From: CAYLNM01 sp964385045
GTDB taxonomy: Bacteria; Planctomycetota; Phycisphaerae; Phycisphaerales; SM1A02
Direction of reading: 5' to 3'
Assembly: GCA_964385045.1 (NCBI GenBank)
Contig: CAYLNM010000043.1
Location: 1 to 26,937, forward strand
DNA: 26,937 nucleotides
Shown here: piece after piece, positions 9,385 through 16,888 of the stretch
Layout of the letters: the number at the start of each line of letters is the position of its first letter
Numbering within the stretch: position 1 is the first letter of the stretch
The notes under the pieces: generated by a model
What the model was told of the DNA's origin: nothing
The model's input: only the letters and a program-made list of their open reading frames with translations
The model's database searches: none
Translations under genes and position numbers: made by a program

Positions 9385-9935
9385 GTCGTGCCCCCCTCGA
9401 GGCGCCACCACCGCAGCACGACCGCGATCGTCTTCGCGTCCCGGATGCGGCCGTCGTCGATCATCGCGAGGACCTCGTCCGCCGGCAGCGGCACCACGTC
9501 GATCGCCTCGCCGTCGTCGAGCCGCTGCGGCCCCGGCGCGAGCTCCTCGGCGACGAAGGCGTCGATGCGCTCGTCGGTGAACCCGGGCGTCGTCCAGAAC
9601 CAGCCGAAGGGCCGGATCCGACCCGCGCGGTAGCCGGTCTCCTCCTCGAGCTCCCGCCGCGCGACCTCGGCGAGCGACTCGCGGCCGTCGCGGGTGCCGG
9701 CGGGCAGCTCCCAGAGCCGCTCGCCGACCGAGACGCGGTGGTTGCGGATCAGGACCAGCCGGCCGTCGCCGAGGATGGGGAGGATCGTCGCCCCGCCCGG
9801 GTGGCGCACGATCTCGCGCTCCACCGCCCGGCCGGGGCCGGCCGCCGCGCCGGGCACGAGGTCCACGCCGATCCGGCGGCCGCGCCACGCGGGACGCGAC
9901 GGGGCGGCGGTCTCGATCGCGTCCGGCGAGGGCAT
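9381..9935 (-). CDS. Nudix hydrolase, ADP-ribose pyrophosphatase-like
   Basis: The 184-residue cytoplasmic enzyme has a perfect Nudix box (GX5EX7REUXEEXGU) at 80-102: Gly80, Glu86 and RELEEETGY ending at 102. Downstream, TTPGFTDERIDAFVAEEL resembles the ADP-ribose/NudF subgroup, which hydrolyses ADP-ribose or related sugar nucleotides to ribose-5-phosphate and AMP. The substrate is an inference. The ATG at 9935 has no Shine-Dalgarno; a TACCAT box ends 5 nt upstream, so the transcript may be leaderless. The stop codon overlaps the GTG start of the M50-like gene by 4 bp, implying a two-gene unit. No functional link between the two products is evident from sequence. Confidence 0.93.
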   Translation of the reverse strand: MPSPDAIETAAPSRPAWRGRRIGVDLVPGAAAGPGRAVEREIVRHPGGATILPILGDGRLVLIRNHRVSVGERLWELPAGTRDGRESLAEVARRELEEETGYRAGRIRPFGWFWTTPGFTDERIDAFVAEELAPGPQRLDDGEAIDVVPLPADEVLAMIDDGRIRDAKTIAVVLRWWRLEGGTT

Positions 9936-9940
9936 GCCGG

Positions 9941-9946
9941 ATGGTA
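9941..9946 (-). promoter_or_regulatory. Candidate -10 box TACCAT, leaderless start of the Nudix gene
   Basis: On the minus strand TACCAT ends 5 nt before the ATG at 9935. There is no Shine-Dalgarno, and no -35 match was seen. The same hexamer at nearly the same distance precedes the zinc-ribbon gene at 20596. Transcription would start at or within a few nucleotides of the start codon. Confidence 0.4.
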
Positions 9947-10080
9947 CGCGACGGTGCCGGTCGGGCTGCGGAGCGGCCGCCGACCGCGCGCGTTCCGGTC
10001 CGACCGGGGCCGGGATGCGCCGGAATGCGCCGGGATCGGGGACCGCGGCGCCCCCGCGGCCCGCATCCGATGCCCGCGTC

Positions 10081-10104
10081 GGCCGCTCAGGCCGCTCAGG
10101 CCGC
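10081..10104. repeat. 9-bp tandem repeat spanning the kinase stop codon
   Basis: GGCCGCTCA occurs twice (10081-10089, 10090-10098) followed by GGCCGC. On the coding (minus) strand each unit carries TGA in the same frame, so the kinase gene has a second in-frame stop three codons after the first. Confidence 0.8.
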
Positions 10105-12138
10105 CCGCGGCACCGCCAGCAGCCGCGTGATGCGGTCCACCAGCGCCTCGCGGTCCACCGGCTTGGTCAGGTAGTCGTCGCAGCCCGCGGCGAGGCACCG
10201 CTCGCGGTCGCCCGACATCGCGTGGGCGGTGAGGGCGACGATCGGGCCCCGCCACCCATGCTGCCGGAGGTGCTCGGTCGCGGCGTAGCCGTCCATGATC
10301 GGCATCTGCATGTCCATCAGGACGAGGTCGGGGCCCACCGCCGCGGGGCCGAGCACCGCGGTCACGCCCGCCCGCCCGTCCTCCTCGAGGTGCACGGTCG
10401 CCCCCGCCCGCCGCAGGTGGTGGGCGATGAGTCGCCGATTGTCGGGGCCGTCCTCGACGAGCAGGATCGTTCGGCCCGAGAGGGGGCCGGCCCCGGTGCC
10501 GTCGCCGGTCTCCGCCGACGTCTCGGCCGCCGCGTCCTCCATCCCGCCGATCAGCCGGCGGAAGGTGCCCGGGTCGACGAGGTCGCCCGCCGCCGCGGGC
10601 CCCGGATCGATCCGCACCGTGAAGGTGCTGCCCTCGCCCGGCACCGAGTCGAGCGTGATGCCGCCGCCGAGCAGCTCGGCGAGTCGGCGGGAGATCGCGA
10701 GGCCGAGACCGGTGCCGCCGAAGCGCCGCGTCATCGACTCGTCGGCCTGCGCGAACGGCTGGAACAGTCGCGCCGCCGCCTCCGGCTCGACGCCGATGCC
10801 GGTGTCGCGCACCGCGATCTCCAGTGCTCCGTGCGCGCCGGGATCGACGCGGAGCCGGATCCGGACCCCACCCCGCTCGGTGAACTTGATCGCGTTGCCC
10901 ACGAGGTTCACGACGATCTGCCGCAGCCGCACCGGGTCGGTGTCGATCCGCCGCGGGACCGGGCCGAGCACGTCGATCCCGAGCTCGATGGCCTTGGACT
11001 CGGCCCGGACCTGCATCAGCTCCAGCGTGTCGCGCATCAGCTCCGGCAGGTCCACCTCGACCTGCTCCACCCGCATGCGGCCGGCCTCGATCTTCGAGAT
11101 GTCCAGGATGTCGTTGATGATCGAGATCAGATGCTGCCCGTTGCGGCGGATCGTCTCGGCCGCGTCCCGGCCCATCGTCTCGTCGCAGGCGGGGTCGAGC
11201 AGCAGGTCGGCGAAGCCGAGGATGGCGGTCATCGGCGTGCGGATCTCGTGGCTCATGTTCGCGAGGAACGCGCTCTTGGCCTCGTTCGCCGCCTCCGCCC
11301 GGCGGCCGGCCTCGCGCAGCTCCGCCTCGACGCCCTCGCGGACCCGGATCTCCGACTCGAGTCGTCCGACCGCCCGCCGCAGGTCGTCGGTTCGGCGCCG
11401 GACGCGATCCTCCAGTCGCTCGTTGGCGTCGGCGAGCGCCCGGCGGTGCTCGTCGAGCTGATCGAGCATCGCATTGAGCGACTCGGCGAGATCGCGCAGC
11501 TCGGGGATCGACGACGGCGTCGCCCGGGCGGACGGATCGTCGCCGTCACGGATGCGACGGGTGGTGTCGGCGAGATCCAGGATCGGCCGGCTGAGCCGCC
11601 GCTGCAGCCGGAGGGCCACGATGGTGAGCACCCCGAGCACCACCAGCAGGGCGCCGAGGGCGGTCCGAGCCTGCTGGGCGAGACGGTCGGCGATCGGCGC
11701 GAGGTCGAGGTCGATCGTGATCGCGCCGAGGACGTCGCCGTCGAGGCCGACCGGGACCGCGACGAGAAGCCCGCCGTCCGCCTCCACGCTGCGTCCGGGC
11801 TCCGGCCGCCCCGCGGGCACCGGCCCCGGGTCCGCGCCGTCGCGGGCCCACGCCGCGAACCTCGAGCCCTCGGCGTCGAGGACCCACGCCCGCCGCACGC
11901 CCGCGTCGGCGCCGAGCACCTCGAGCGTCTCGGCCGCGTCGACGTCGTCGCCGAACGCGAGCGGGGCGACGAAGCTCGCGGCCACGATCCGGGCCTGGGC
12001 GAGGCCGCGCTCGGTGTAGTCGGACCGCAGGGCCGCCCGCTCCCCGAGGGACACCAGCAGCGTGACCGCCAGCACCGCGGCGGCGCTCGAGCCGAGGATG
12101 ACCGCCAGGAGCCGGGCGCGGAAGGAACGCGGCCTCAT
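10096..12138 (-). CDS. Hybrid sensor histidine kinase with C-terminal receiver domain
   Basis: A 680-residue inner-membrane kinase. In order: TM1 (about 10-30); a periplasmic sensor at about 31-158 (resembling CHASE8-type domains, VAPLAFGDDVDAAETL); TM2 (about 160-177); HAMP; a coiled coil to about 285; HisKA with FLANMSHEIRTPM (phospho-acceptor His297); and an HATPase domain with NLVGNAIKF, DTGIGV and GGTGLGLAI. A receiver domain follows (about 556-675) with Asp563, phospho-acceptor Asp609 in LMDMQMPIMDGY, Thr637 and Lys659. The ATG at 12138 overlaps the stop of the YfiR-like gene as ATGA, with GGGAGGTG upstream, so the two are translationally coupled. The likely role is reading out the periplasmic YfiR-like partner. 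There is no HPt or DNA-binding output in the gene or next to it, so a phosphotransfer partner must be elsewhere. Confidence 0.95.
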   Translation of the reverse strand: MRPRSFRARLLAVILGSSAAAVLAVTLLVSLGERAALRSDYTERGLAQARIVAASFVAPLAFGDDVDAAETLEVLGADAGVRRAWVLDAEGSRFAAWARDGADPGPVPAGRPEPGRSVEADGGLLVAVPVGLDGDVLGAITIDLDLAPIADRLAQQARTALGALLVVLGVLTIVALRLQRRLSRPILDLADTTRRIRDGDDPSARATPSSIPELRDLAESLNAMLDQLDEHRRALADANERLEDRVRRRTDDLRRAVGRLESEIRVREGVEAELREAGRRAEAANEAKSAFLANMSHEIRTPMTAILGFADLLLDPACDETMGRDAAETIRRNGQHLISIINDILDISKIEAGRMRVEQVEVDLPELMRDTLELMQVRAESKAIELGIDVLGPVPRRIDTDPVRLRQIVVNLVGNAIKFTERGGVRIRLRVDPGAHGALEIAVRDTGIGVEPEAAARLFQPFAQADESMTRRFGGTGLGLAISRRLAELLGGGITLDSVPGEGSTFTVRIDPGPAAAGDLVDPGTFRRLIGGMEDAAAETSAETGDGTGAGPLSGRTILLVEDGPDNRRLIAHHLRRAGATVHLEEDGRAGVTAVLGPAAVGPDLVLMDMQMPIMDGYAATEHLRQHGWRGPIVALTAHAMSGDRERCLAAGCDDYLTKPVDREALVDRITRLLAVPRAA

Positions 12139-12878
12139 GGACGCACCTCCCGCTCGACGATGGTCGCGAGCTTCAGCAGCCGCGAGCTGAGCTCGATGCC
12201 GGCCTCCCGCTGCGTCGTCCGGTTCACGACGAGGCTGATGCGCCCGTCGACCAGTGGCATCGCGAGCATGCCGCCGCGGTCGAGGGCCGACCGGGCCTCG
12301 GTGACCATCAGCACATGCTCGCGGCGAGCCACCGGCCAGGCGCGGGCCAGGACGCGGGCCGTCCTCCGATCCTCGGGCACGTAGAGCACGTGGCACGCGG
12401 CCACCGCGGCCGCGATGCGGGCCGACTCCGACGCGGCGTCGGGCGCCCGCCCTCCCGCGTCGGACTCGGGCACGAGGTCCAGCTCCCGCACCAGGATCCG
12501 CCGTCCGCCCGCCCCGTGGTCGCGGAACGTCGCGACGAGGTACGGCGTGATCGCGGCGCCGCGCGGGACGCCGACCACCACGGGGGCATCGTCGGTCTCG
12601 AACCGGTCGTCCGGCCAGCGGGCGAAGCGCACGACGTGCAGCAGGGCGGCCGCCCGGAGCTTCCGCAGTCGCTCGGCCACCTCCTCGGCGCCCGGCCGCT
12701 GGGCGCGGCGGCCGGCGACGTTCGACGCGCGGTCGCGATCTCCGGGCGCGACGGCCATCTTCGTGGCGGCCGCGGCCGCGGCTGCGATCGGCGGCGCGGC
12801 GACGACCGGGGCGACGGGCGGCGCGAGGAGCGCGAGCACCGTCGCCGCGATCGTCGGAATGGCCGCGAGCCGCTGCAC
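12135..12878 (-). CDS. YfiR/DUF4154-family periplasmic protein
   Basis: A 247-residue protein from the GTG at 12878. The N-terminus (VQRLAAIPTIAATVLALLA) looks like a signal peptide. The mature part follows the DUF4154 pattern: LRAAALLHVVRFARWPDDRF, a V-V-V-G-V-P strand, CHVLYVPEDR, VLMVTEA, LDRGGMLAMPLVDGRISLVV, and AGIELSSRLLKLATIV. YfiR is known as a periplasmic repressor of a membrane diguanylate cyclase; other family members sit beside histidine kinases, as here. An in-frame ATG at 12971 would add 31 hydrophilic residues. I reject it because that stretch has many A- or T-ending codons, unlike the gene body, and no ribosome site; GAGGAG precedes the GTG at about 12 nt. It likely modulates the coupled kinase through its periplasmic domain. 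Confidence 0.8.
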   Translation of the reverse strand: MQRLAAIPTIAATVLALLAPPVAPVVAAPPIAAAAAAATKMAVAPGDRDRASNVAGRRAQRPGAEEVAERLRKLRAAALLHVVRFARWPDDRFETDDAPVVVGVPRGAAITPYLVATFRDHGAGGRRILVRELDLVPESDAGGRAPDAASESARIAAAVAACHVLYVPEDRRTARVLARAWPVARREHVLMVTEARSALDRGGMLAMPLVDGRISLVVNRTTQREAGIELSSRLLKLATIVEREVRP

Positions 12879-13121
12879 CGTCTCTGAGGTCTCCTCGGGC
12901 CGGCCACGCGCAGGGCCCGCGCCTTCTCGCTCCGCGGGCGGCGTGAACCTTGACCACGTCGTCGGTCGCATCGGGCGTGGGTGCGGCCGCGTCCAGCCGG
13001 CGCCCCGCCGGGACGTGCCGCGCGCACCGGATTCGACGCCTCGGCGGCGGCGCGGTCGCCTATCGGACGCCTCACCCGCGACCGAACCCGAGGCATCGCG
13101 CGGGGCACGCCGCCCCCTCGC

Positions 13122-14519
13122 TCATCCCGGCAGGCCGCCCGCGTCCGCCTCGCGTCCGCGGCGGGCCCGCCAGCGACCGGCGACCGCGGTGGCCACGAGG
13201 ACGTCGTCGCCCGCCCCGAGGGTCAGGGCCGCGTCGAGGTGCTCGGCCGCCGTCCCCGCGAGGGCCGGATGCTCGAGGTCGACGAGCAGCAGGTCCGCGT
13301 GGACCCCGGGCCGCAGGCGGCCGGCGTCGAGGCCGAGGGCCCGCGCCCCCTCCTCGGTGGCGGACCGCAGGAGGCACGGGGCGATGCGGCCGTCGGGCGA
13401 CCGCAGCACGCCCCGCTCGCCGGTGCGGAGCCGCTGGCCGAGCTCGGTCCACCGCATCTCCTCGAGCATCGAGATCCGGGCGTTGGAGTCGGTGCCGAGG
13501 CTGATCACGGCGTTGGCCGCCGCCATCGCGGGGACGTCGGCGAGCCCGTCGCCGAGGTTCGCCTCGGTGAGCGGGCAGAGGCAGATCCCGCCCCCGGCGC
13601 CGCAGAGCCGCTCGAGGTCGGCGGGCACCGAGTGCGTGGCGTGCACGGCGGTGAAGCGGCGGTCCACGGGGATGGCGCCGAGCACCACCGCGAGCGGACC
13701 CGCGCCGTAGCGGGCGCGACACGCCTCGAGCTCGGCCGGCTGCTCCTCGAGGTGCATGTGCAGCGGCACGTCCATCCGCACCGCGAGCTCGTGCAGGGCG
13801 GCGAGCTCCTCGGGCGTGATCGCGCGGATCGAGTGGGCGGCCACCGCGAGGTGCTCGCGGGCCGCGTCGAGCCGCCCCGCGAGCGCCTCGAGCCGCGCGG
13901 CGAACGCCTCGACCGAGCCGCCGTCGAAGCGGCGCTGCCCGCCCGCGAGCGGGGCGTCGATCCCGCCGTGCAGGTACGCGGTCTGGATGAGCACGAGGCG
14001 GATGCCCGCCGCCGCCGCCGCCCGGCGCACCGCGTCGTCGAGCGCCCAGTCGCGGGCGTCGTCCGCCGCGTGGTGCAGGTAGTGGAACTCCCCCACCGCG
14101 GTGATGCCCGCGTCCCGCATCTCCTCGAACGCCGCCCGCGAGAGGGCCTCGACCCGCGCCGGCGTGGCCGCCGCGACCAGCTCGTACATCGCCTCCCGCC
14201 ACGTCCAGAAGCTGCCCGCGTCGTCCGGGAAGGTCTCGCCGAGCCCGCGCAGGCCCCGCTGGAAGGCGTGGCTGTGGGCGTTGACGAAGCCGGGCAGCAG
14301 CGCCCGACCCGCGAGGCGGTGCGTCACCGGGTCCGTCAGTCGCCCCACCGCCTCGATGCGGCCGTCCCGCACCCGGATCCGCACGCCGGGCTCGAACGCG
14401 TCGCCCGTCCACGCGAGGTCCGCCTCGTAGACGGCGGCCGCACCGGCCGGGGGGGGCGATCCGGTCGCCGGGTCGCCGCCGCTCGTCGCCGCGGGGTCCG
14501 GGGCCGCGCCGGGCGTCAC
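13122..14519 (-). CDS. hutF: Formimidoylglutamate deiminase (HutF)
   Basis: A 465-residue amidohydrolase-superfamily enzyme of histidine catabolism that converts N-formimino-L-glutamate to N-formyl-L-glutamate and ammonia. Signatures: GFVNAHSHAFQRGLRGLGE with metal ligands His82 and His84; FWTWREAMYEL; GEFHYLHH; AAHSIRAI; PLHMHLEEQP with His256; VHATHSV with His293; and LGTDSNARIS with Asp344. The spacing of these residues is that of HutF. The start is GTG at 14519, which overlaps the stop of the ArgE-like gene as GTGA and has GGAG 8 nt upstream; there is no ATG before the conserved region. The first ~28 residues are a low-complexity extension. The partner in the same unit is an M20 deacylase, not a recognisable HutG, which raises the question of who removes the formyl group. 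Confidence 0.93.
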   Translation of the reverse strand: MTPGAAPDPAATSGGDPATGSPPPAGAAAVYEADLAWTGDAFEPGVRIRVRDGRIEAVGRLTDPVTHRLAGRALLPGFVNAHSHAFQRGLRGLGETFPDDAGSFWTWREAMYELVAAATPARVEALSRAAFEEMRDAGITAVGEFHYLHHAADDARDWALDDAVRRAAAAAGIRLVLIQTAYLHGGIDAPLAGGQRRFDGGSVEAFAARLEALAGRLDAAREHLAVAAHSIRAITPEELAALHELAVRMDVPLHMHLEEQPAELEACRARYGAGPLAVVLGAIPVDRRFTAVHATHSVPADLERLCGAGGGICLCPLTEANLGDGLADVPAMAAANAVISLGTDSNARISMLEEMRWTELGQRLRTGERGVLRSPDGRIAPCLLRSATEEGARALGLDAGRLRPGVHADLLLVDLEHPALAGTAAEHLDAALTLGAGDDVLVATAVAGRWRARRGREADAGGLPG

Positions 14520-15775
14520 GTCGTCCGCTCCGGCGGCGCGGCGCGGTGCCGCCCCGCCGCGCCGTGAGGCCCGGGGTCGGCGGAGTCGCCGAGCCCCGCG
14601 AGCCCGGCGACGATCGCGCGGGCCCGGTCGAGCTCGGCCGGATCGAGGTGCTCGTCGGGCCGGTGGGCGACCCGCATGTGCCCCGGCCCGAACAGCACCG
14701 GCTCGGCCCCGAGTCGGGCGAGGTGCCCGCCGTCGGACGCGAAGGACACCCCGAGGTCCTCCTCCTGGCCGACGAGGTCCATGAGCCGGCGCACGATCGC
14801 GGCGTCCCGCGCCGTGCACAGCGGCGGATTGTCCCCGAGGTCGGCCTCCTCGATCGTGATCGGCGCCGCGGTCCCGGCCGGGCCCCGGCCGCCCGCCGCC
14901 GCGTCGTCGTCGGCCACGCCCGCCTCGATCGCGGCCCGCACTCGGTCCATCAGCGGCCCCGCGTCCTGCCCCGGCAGGACCCGCACCCCCACGTCGAGTC
15001 CGCACCGCTCGGCCACCATGTTCACCGCCTCGCCGCCGTCGATCCGGCCGACCGTCAGCACCGGATGCGGGGCCGAGGGGAAGCACGAGGCGTTCGGCCC
15101 GCCCTCGGTCGCGAGGGCGCGGCGGAGCGCGGCGAGCCGCACCAGCGCCGGGCCGGCCGCCTCGATCGCGCTGCGACCGAGCTGCGGCGTGCCGGAGTGG
15201 GCCGAGCGGCCGCGGAGGACGAACCGCCGCTTGGCGTGGCCCTTGTGCATGCGGACGACCCGCAGCCCGGTGGGCTCGCCCACGATCGTCGCCCGCGGCA
15301 GCCGCCGCGTCGGCGGCCAGCCCTCGACGAGGGCGCGGGCGCCGGGCGAGCCGATCTCCTCGTCCGCCGACAGGACGAGCACCAGCGGGCGGTCGAGCCC
15401 GGCCGCCCCCGCCCGCCGGACGAGGTTCGTGGCCATCGCGACGAAGCCGAGCATGTCGCAGGTGCCGCGGCCGAACCAGAGGCCGTCGCGCTCGCGCAGC
15501 TCGAAGGGCGGCGACGTCCAGCCGTCGCCGGGCGGGACCACGTCCATGTGCCCCGAGAGCACGAGGCCGTCCGCGTCCGGGCCCGGCTCCGGACCCACCG
15601 ACGCCACGAGGTTCCACCGTCCGTCCGCGTGGGCGGCCCGCCGCTCCACCCGCACGCCCGGCGCGTCCAGCGCCGCCTCGAGCACCGCGACCGTCGCGTC
15701 GTTGGGGCGATCGGTCACCGGCTCGGTGGCGAGGATGCGGGCGAGCAGGTCGCGGTCGTCGTCACGCAGCGGCAT
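14516..15775 (-). CDS. M20-family deacylase, acetylornithine deacetylase (ArgE)-like
   Basis: A 419-residue di-zinc hydrolase. M20 landmarks: SGHMDVVP (His76, Asp78), GRGTCDMLGF (bridging Asp107), SADEEIGS (catalytic Glu139, Glu140), VGEPTGL (Glu167), MHKGH, the dimerisation-lid motif RGRSAHSGTP, and AHRPDEHL (His371). The VGEPT, HKG and H-x-PDE patterns point to the ArgE subgroup, which hydrolyses N-acyl amino acids such as N-acetylornithine. There is no arginine-biosynthesis gene nearby; instead the stop codon overlaps hutF. A role on N-formylglutamate is therefore possible (inference). The ATG at 15775 has no Shine-Dalgarno; a TAGCAT box ends 7 nt upstream, suggesting a leaderless message. 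The C-terminal ~25 residues are low complexity. Confidence 0.88.
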   Translation of the reverse strand: MPLRDDDRDLLARILATEPVTDRPNDATVAVLEAALDAPGVRVERRAAHADGRWNLVASVGPEPGPDADGLVLSGHMDVVPPGDGWTSPPFELRERDGLWFGRGTCDMLGFVAMATNLVRRAGAAGLDRPLVLVLSADEEIGSPGARALVEGWPPTRRLPRATIVGEPTGLRVVRMHKGHAKRRFVLRGRSAHSGTPQLGRSAIEAAGPALVRLAALRRALATEGGPNASCFPSAPHPVLTVGRIDGGEAVNMVAERCGLDVGVRVLPGQDAGPLMDRVRAAIEAGVADDDAAAGGRGPAGTAAPITIEEADLGDNPPLCTARDAAIVRRLMDLVGQEEDLGVSFASDGGHLARLGAEPVLFGPGHMRVAHRPDEHLDPAELDRARAIVAGLAGLGDSADPGPHGAAGRHRAAPPERTT

Positions 15776-15782
15776 CGGCGCG

Positions 15783-15788
15783 ATGCTA
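15783..15788 (-). promoter_or_regulatory. Candidate -10 box TAGCAT, leaderless start of the ArgE-like gene
   Basis: Read on the minus strand, TAGCAT (four of six TATAAT positions) is followed by exactly 7 nt and the ATG at 15775. There is no Shine-Dalgarno. No -35 hexamer is seen at the expected place; the phased 11-bp array begins about 40 bp upstream of the inferred start point, where an activator would bind. Confidence 0.45.
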
Positions 15789-15815
15789 GCGGCTGGCGAC
15801 GCCCGCGGCGGAGGA

Positions 15816-15859
15816 GCCGCGGAAGAGCCGCGGGACCGCCGCGGGACAGCCGCGGAGGA
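15816..15859. repeat. Four GCCGCGG motifs at exact 11-bp spacing (iteron-like operator candidate)
   Basis: GCCGCGG occurs at 15816, 15827, 15838 and 15849, always 11 bp apart, with variable 4-nt linkers (AAGA, GACC, GACA, AGGA). Each contains the palindrome CCGCGG. The array is in the 228-bp region between the divergent ArgE-like/hutF unit and btpA, about 40-80 bp upstream of the inferred ArgE-like start point. Phased sites on one helix face suggest cooperative binding by a regulator; the regulator is not identified. The base composition makes chance GC motifs common, but the exact phase is harder to explain. Confidence 0.6.
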
Positions 15860-15990
15860 GAGCCACCGAGCCCGCGGGCGGCGCGGCGCGGCGCAGCGCG
15901 GGGCGCCGGCCGTCGACGCACGACCCGCGGGCACGCCGCGGGCGCCGGCCCCGAGCGAGCCGCCGCCGCGGCCTCGCCCCGGCCCGGCCG

Positions 15991-15996
15991 TAGACT
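15991..15996 (+). promoter_or_regulatory. Candidate -10 box TAGACT, leaderless start of btpA-family gene
   Basis: TAGACT is followed by exactly 7 nt and then the ATG at 16004, the same geometry as TAGCAT on the opposite strand for the divergent gene. There is no Shine-Dalgarno before the ATG and no recognisable -35. Confidence 0.45.
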
Positions 15997-16003
15997 GGCC
16001 GCC

Positions 16004-16825
16004 ATGGACCACGACGCCGCCCCGTCGCCCCGCCGCCCCGAGCTGCCGCGTCTCGTCGCGATGGTGCACGTCGGGGCGCTGCCCGGCACCCCCGCCGCCC
16101 GCGAGGACGTGCCGGCGCTGGCCGAGCGGGCGGCCCGCGAGGCTGCCCTTGCCCGCGAGGCGGGCTTCGACGCGGTCATGCTCGAGAACATGCACGACGT
16201 GCCGTACCTCCCCCGTGAGGTCGGCCCCGAGATCGTGGCCGCGATGACCGCGGTGGCGGTGCACGTGCGGTCGCGGGTGGGCGGGCCGCTGGGCGTGCAG
16301 GTCCTCGCCGGAGCCAACCGCGCCGCCCTCGCGGTGGCCCACGCGGCCGGACTCGAGCTCGTGCGGGCCGAGGGCTTCGCCTACGCCGCGGTCGCCGACG
16401 AGGGGCTGCTGGCCGAGGCCGACGCGGGCCCCCTGCTGCGCGAGCGGCGACGCCTCGGGGCCGAGCGGGTCGCGATCCTCGCCGACGTCCGCAAGAAGCA
16501 CTCGAGCCACGCCATCACCGCCGACCTGGACCTCGCCGAGTGCGTGGCGGGCACGGTGTTCGCGGGGGCCGACGGCGTCATCGTCACCGGCACCGCCACC
16601 GGCCGGCCGACCGACCCCGAGGACGTGCGGGCCGCGGCCCGCGCCGCGGGCGACGTGCCGGTCTGGGTCGGCTCGGGGGCGACGCCCGAGACCGCGGGGA
16701 CGCTGCTCGCCGCCGGCGCCCACGGGATCATCGTCGGCACCGCGATCAAGGAGCGCGGCGACTGGCGGCGACCGGTGGACCCGGCCCGCGCCCGCGCGTT
16801 CGTCCGGGCGGTGCGGATGGCGTGA
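16004..16825 (+). CDS. BtpA/SgcQ-family TIM-barrel protein
   Basis: A 273-residue soluble protein with the BtpA-family pattern along its length: MVHVGALPGTP (20-30), GFDAVMLENMHDVPYLP (54-70), PLGVQVLAGANRAAL, LVRAEGFAYAAVADEGLL, RVAILADVRKKHSSH, GVIVTGTATGRPTD, VWVGSGATPET and GIIVGTAIKERG. The family was named for a cyanobacterial protein needed for photosystem I accumulation, but it is widespread in organisms without photosystems, and its reaction is not established. The barrel motifs and glycine-rich C-terminal phosphate-site-like strands suggest a small-molecule enzyme. It is transcribed alone, divergent from the ArgE-like/hutF unit and convergent with kbl. The ATG at 16004 fits the leaderless pattern; the frame is open upstream but that part is not homologous. 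Confidence 0.92.
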   Translation: MDHDAAPSPRRPELPRLVAMVHVGALPGTPAAREDVPALAERAAREAALAREAGFDAVMLENMHDVPYLPREVGPEIVAAMTAVAVHVRSRVGGPLGVQVLAGANRAALAVAHAAGLELVRAEGFAYAAVADEGLLAEADAGPLLRERRRLGAERVAILADVRKKHSSHAITADLDLAECVAGTVFAGADGVIVTGTATGRPTDPEDVRAAARAAGDVPVWVGSGATPETAGTLLAAGAHGIIVGTAIKERGDWRRPVDPARARAFVRAVRMA

Positions 16826-16881
16826 GGCGCGGCACGCGCCGGACGCCCCCCTCCCGTCCCGTGCGGGGCCTCGCCCCCCGC
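16826..16881. terminator. Short hairpins between convergent btpA and kbl
   Basis: Two small GC hairpins lie in the 63-bp convergent gap: a 6-bp stem with 3-nt loop at 16826-16840 immediately after the btpA stop, and a 6-bp stem at 16863-16881. Neither has a T-tract. They could serve as bidirectional terminators, but hairpins this short are expected by chance at this GC content. Confidence 0.3.
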
Positions 16882-16888
16882 CCCCGCG

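Noticed and set aside
12879..12971. N-terminal extension of the YfiR-like gene from ATG 12971
   Set aside because: It would put 31 hydrophilic residues before the signal peptide, uses many A- or T-ending codons unlike the gene body, and has no ribosome-binding site.
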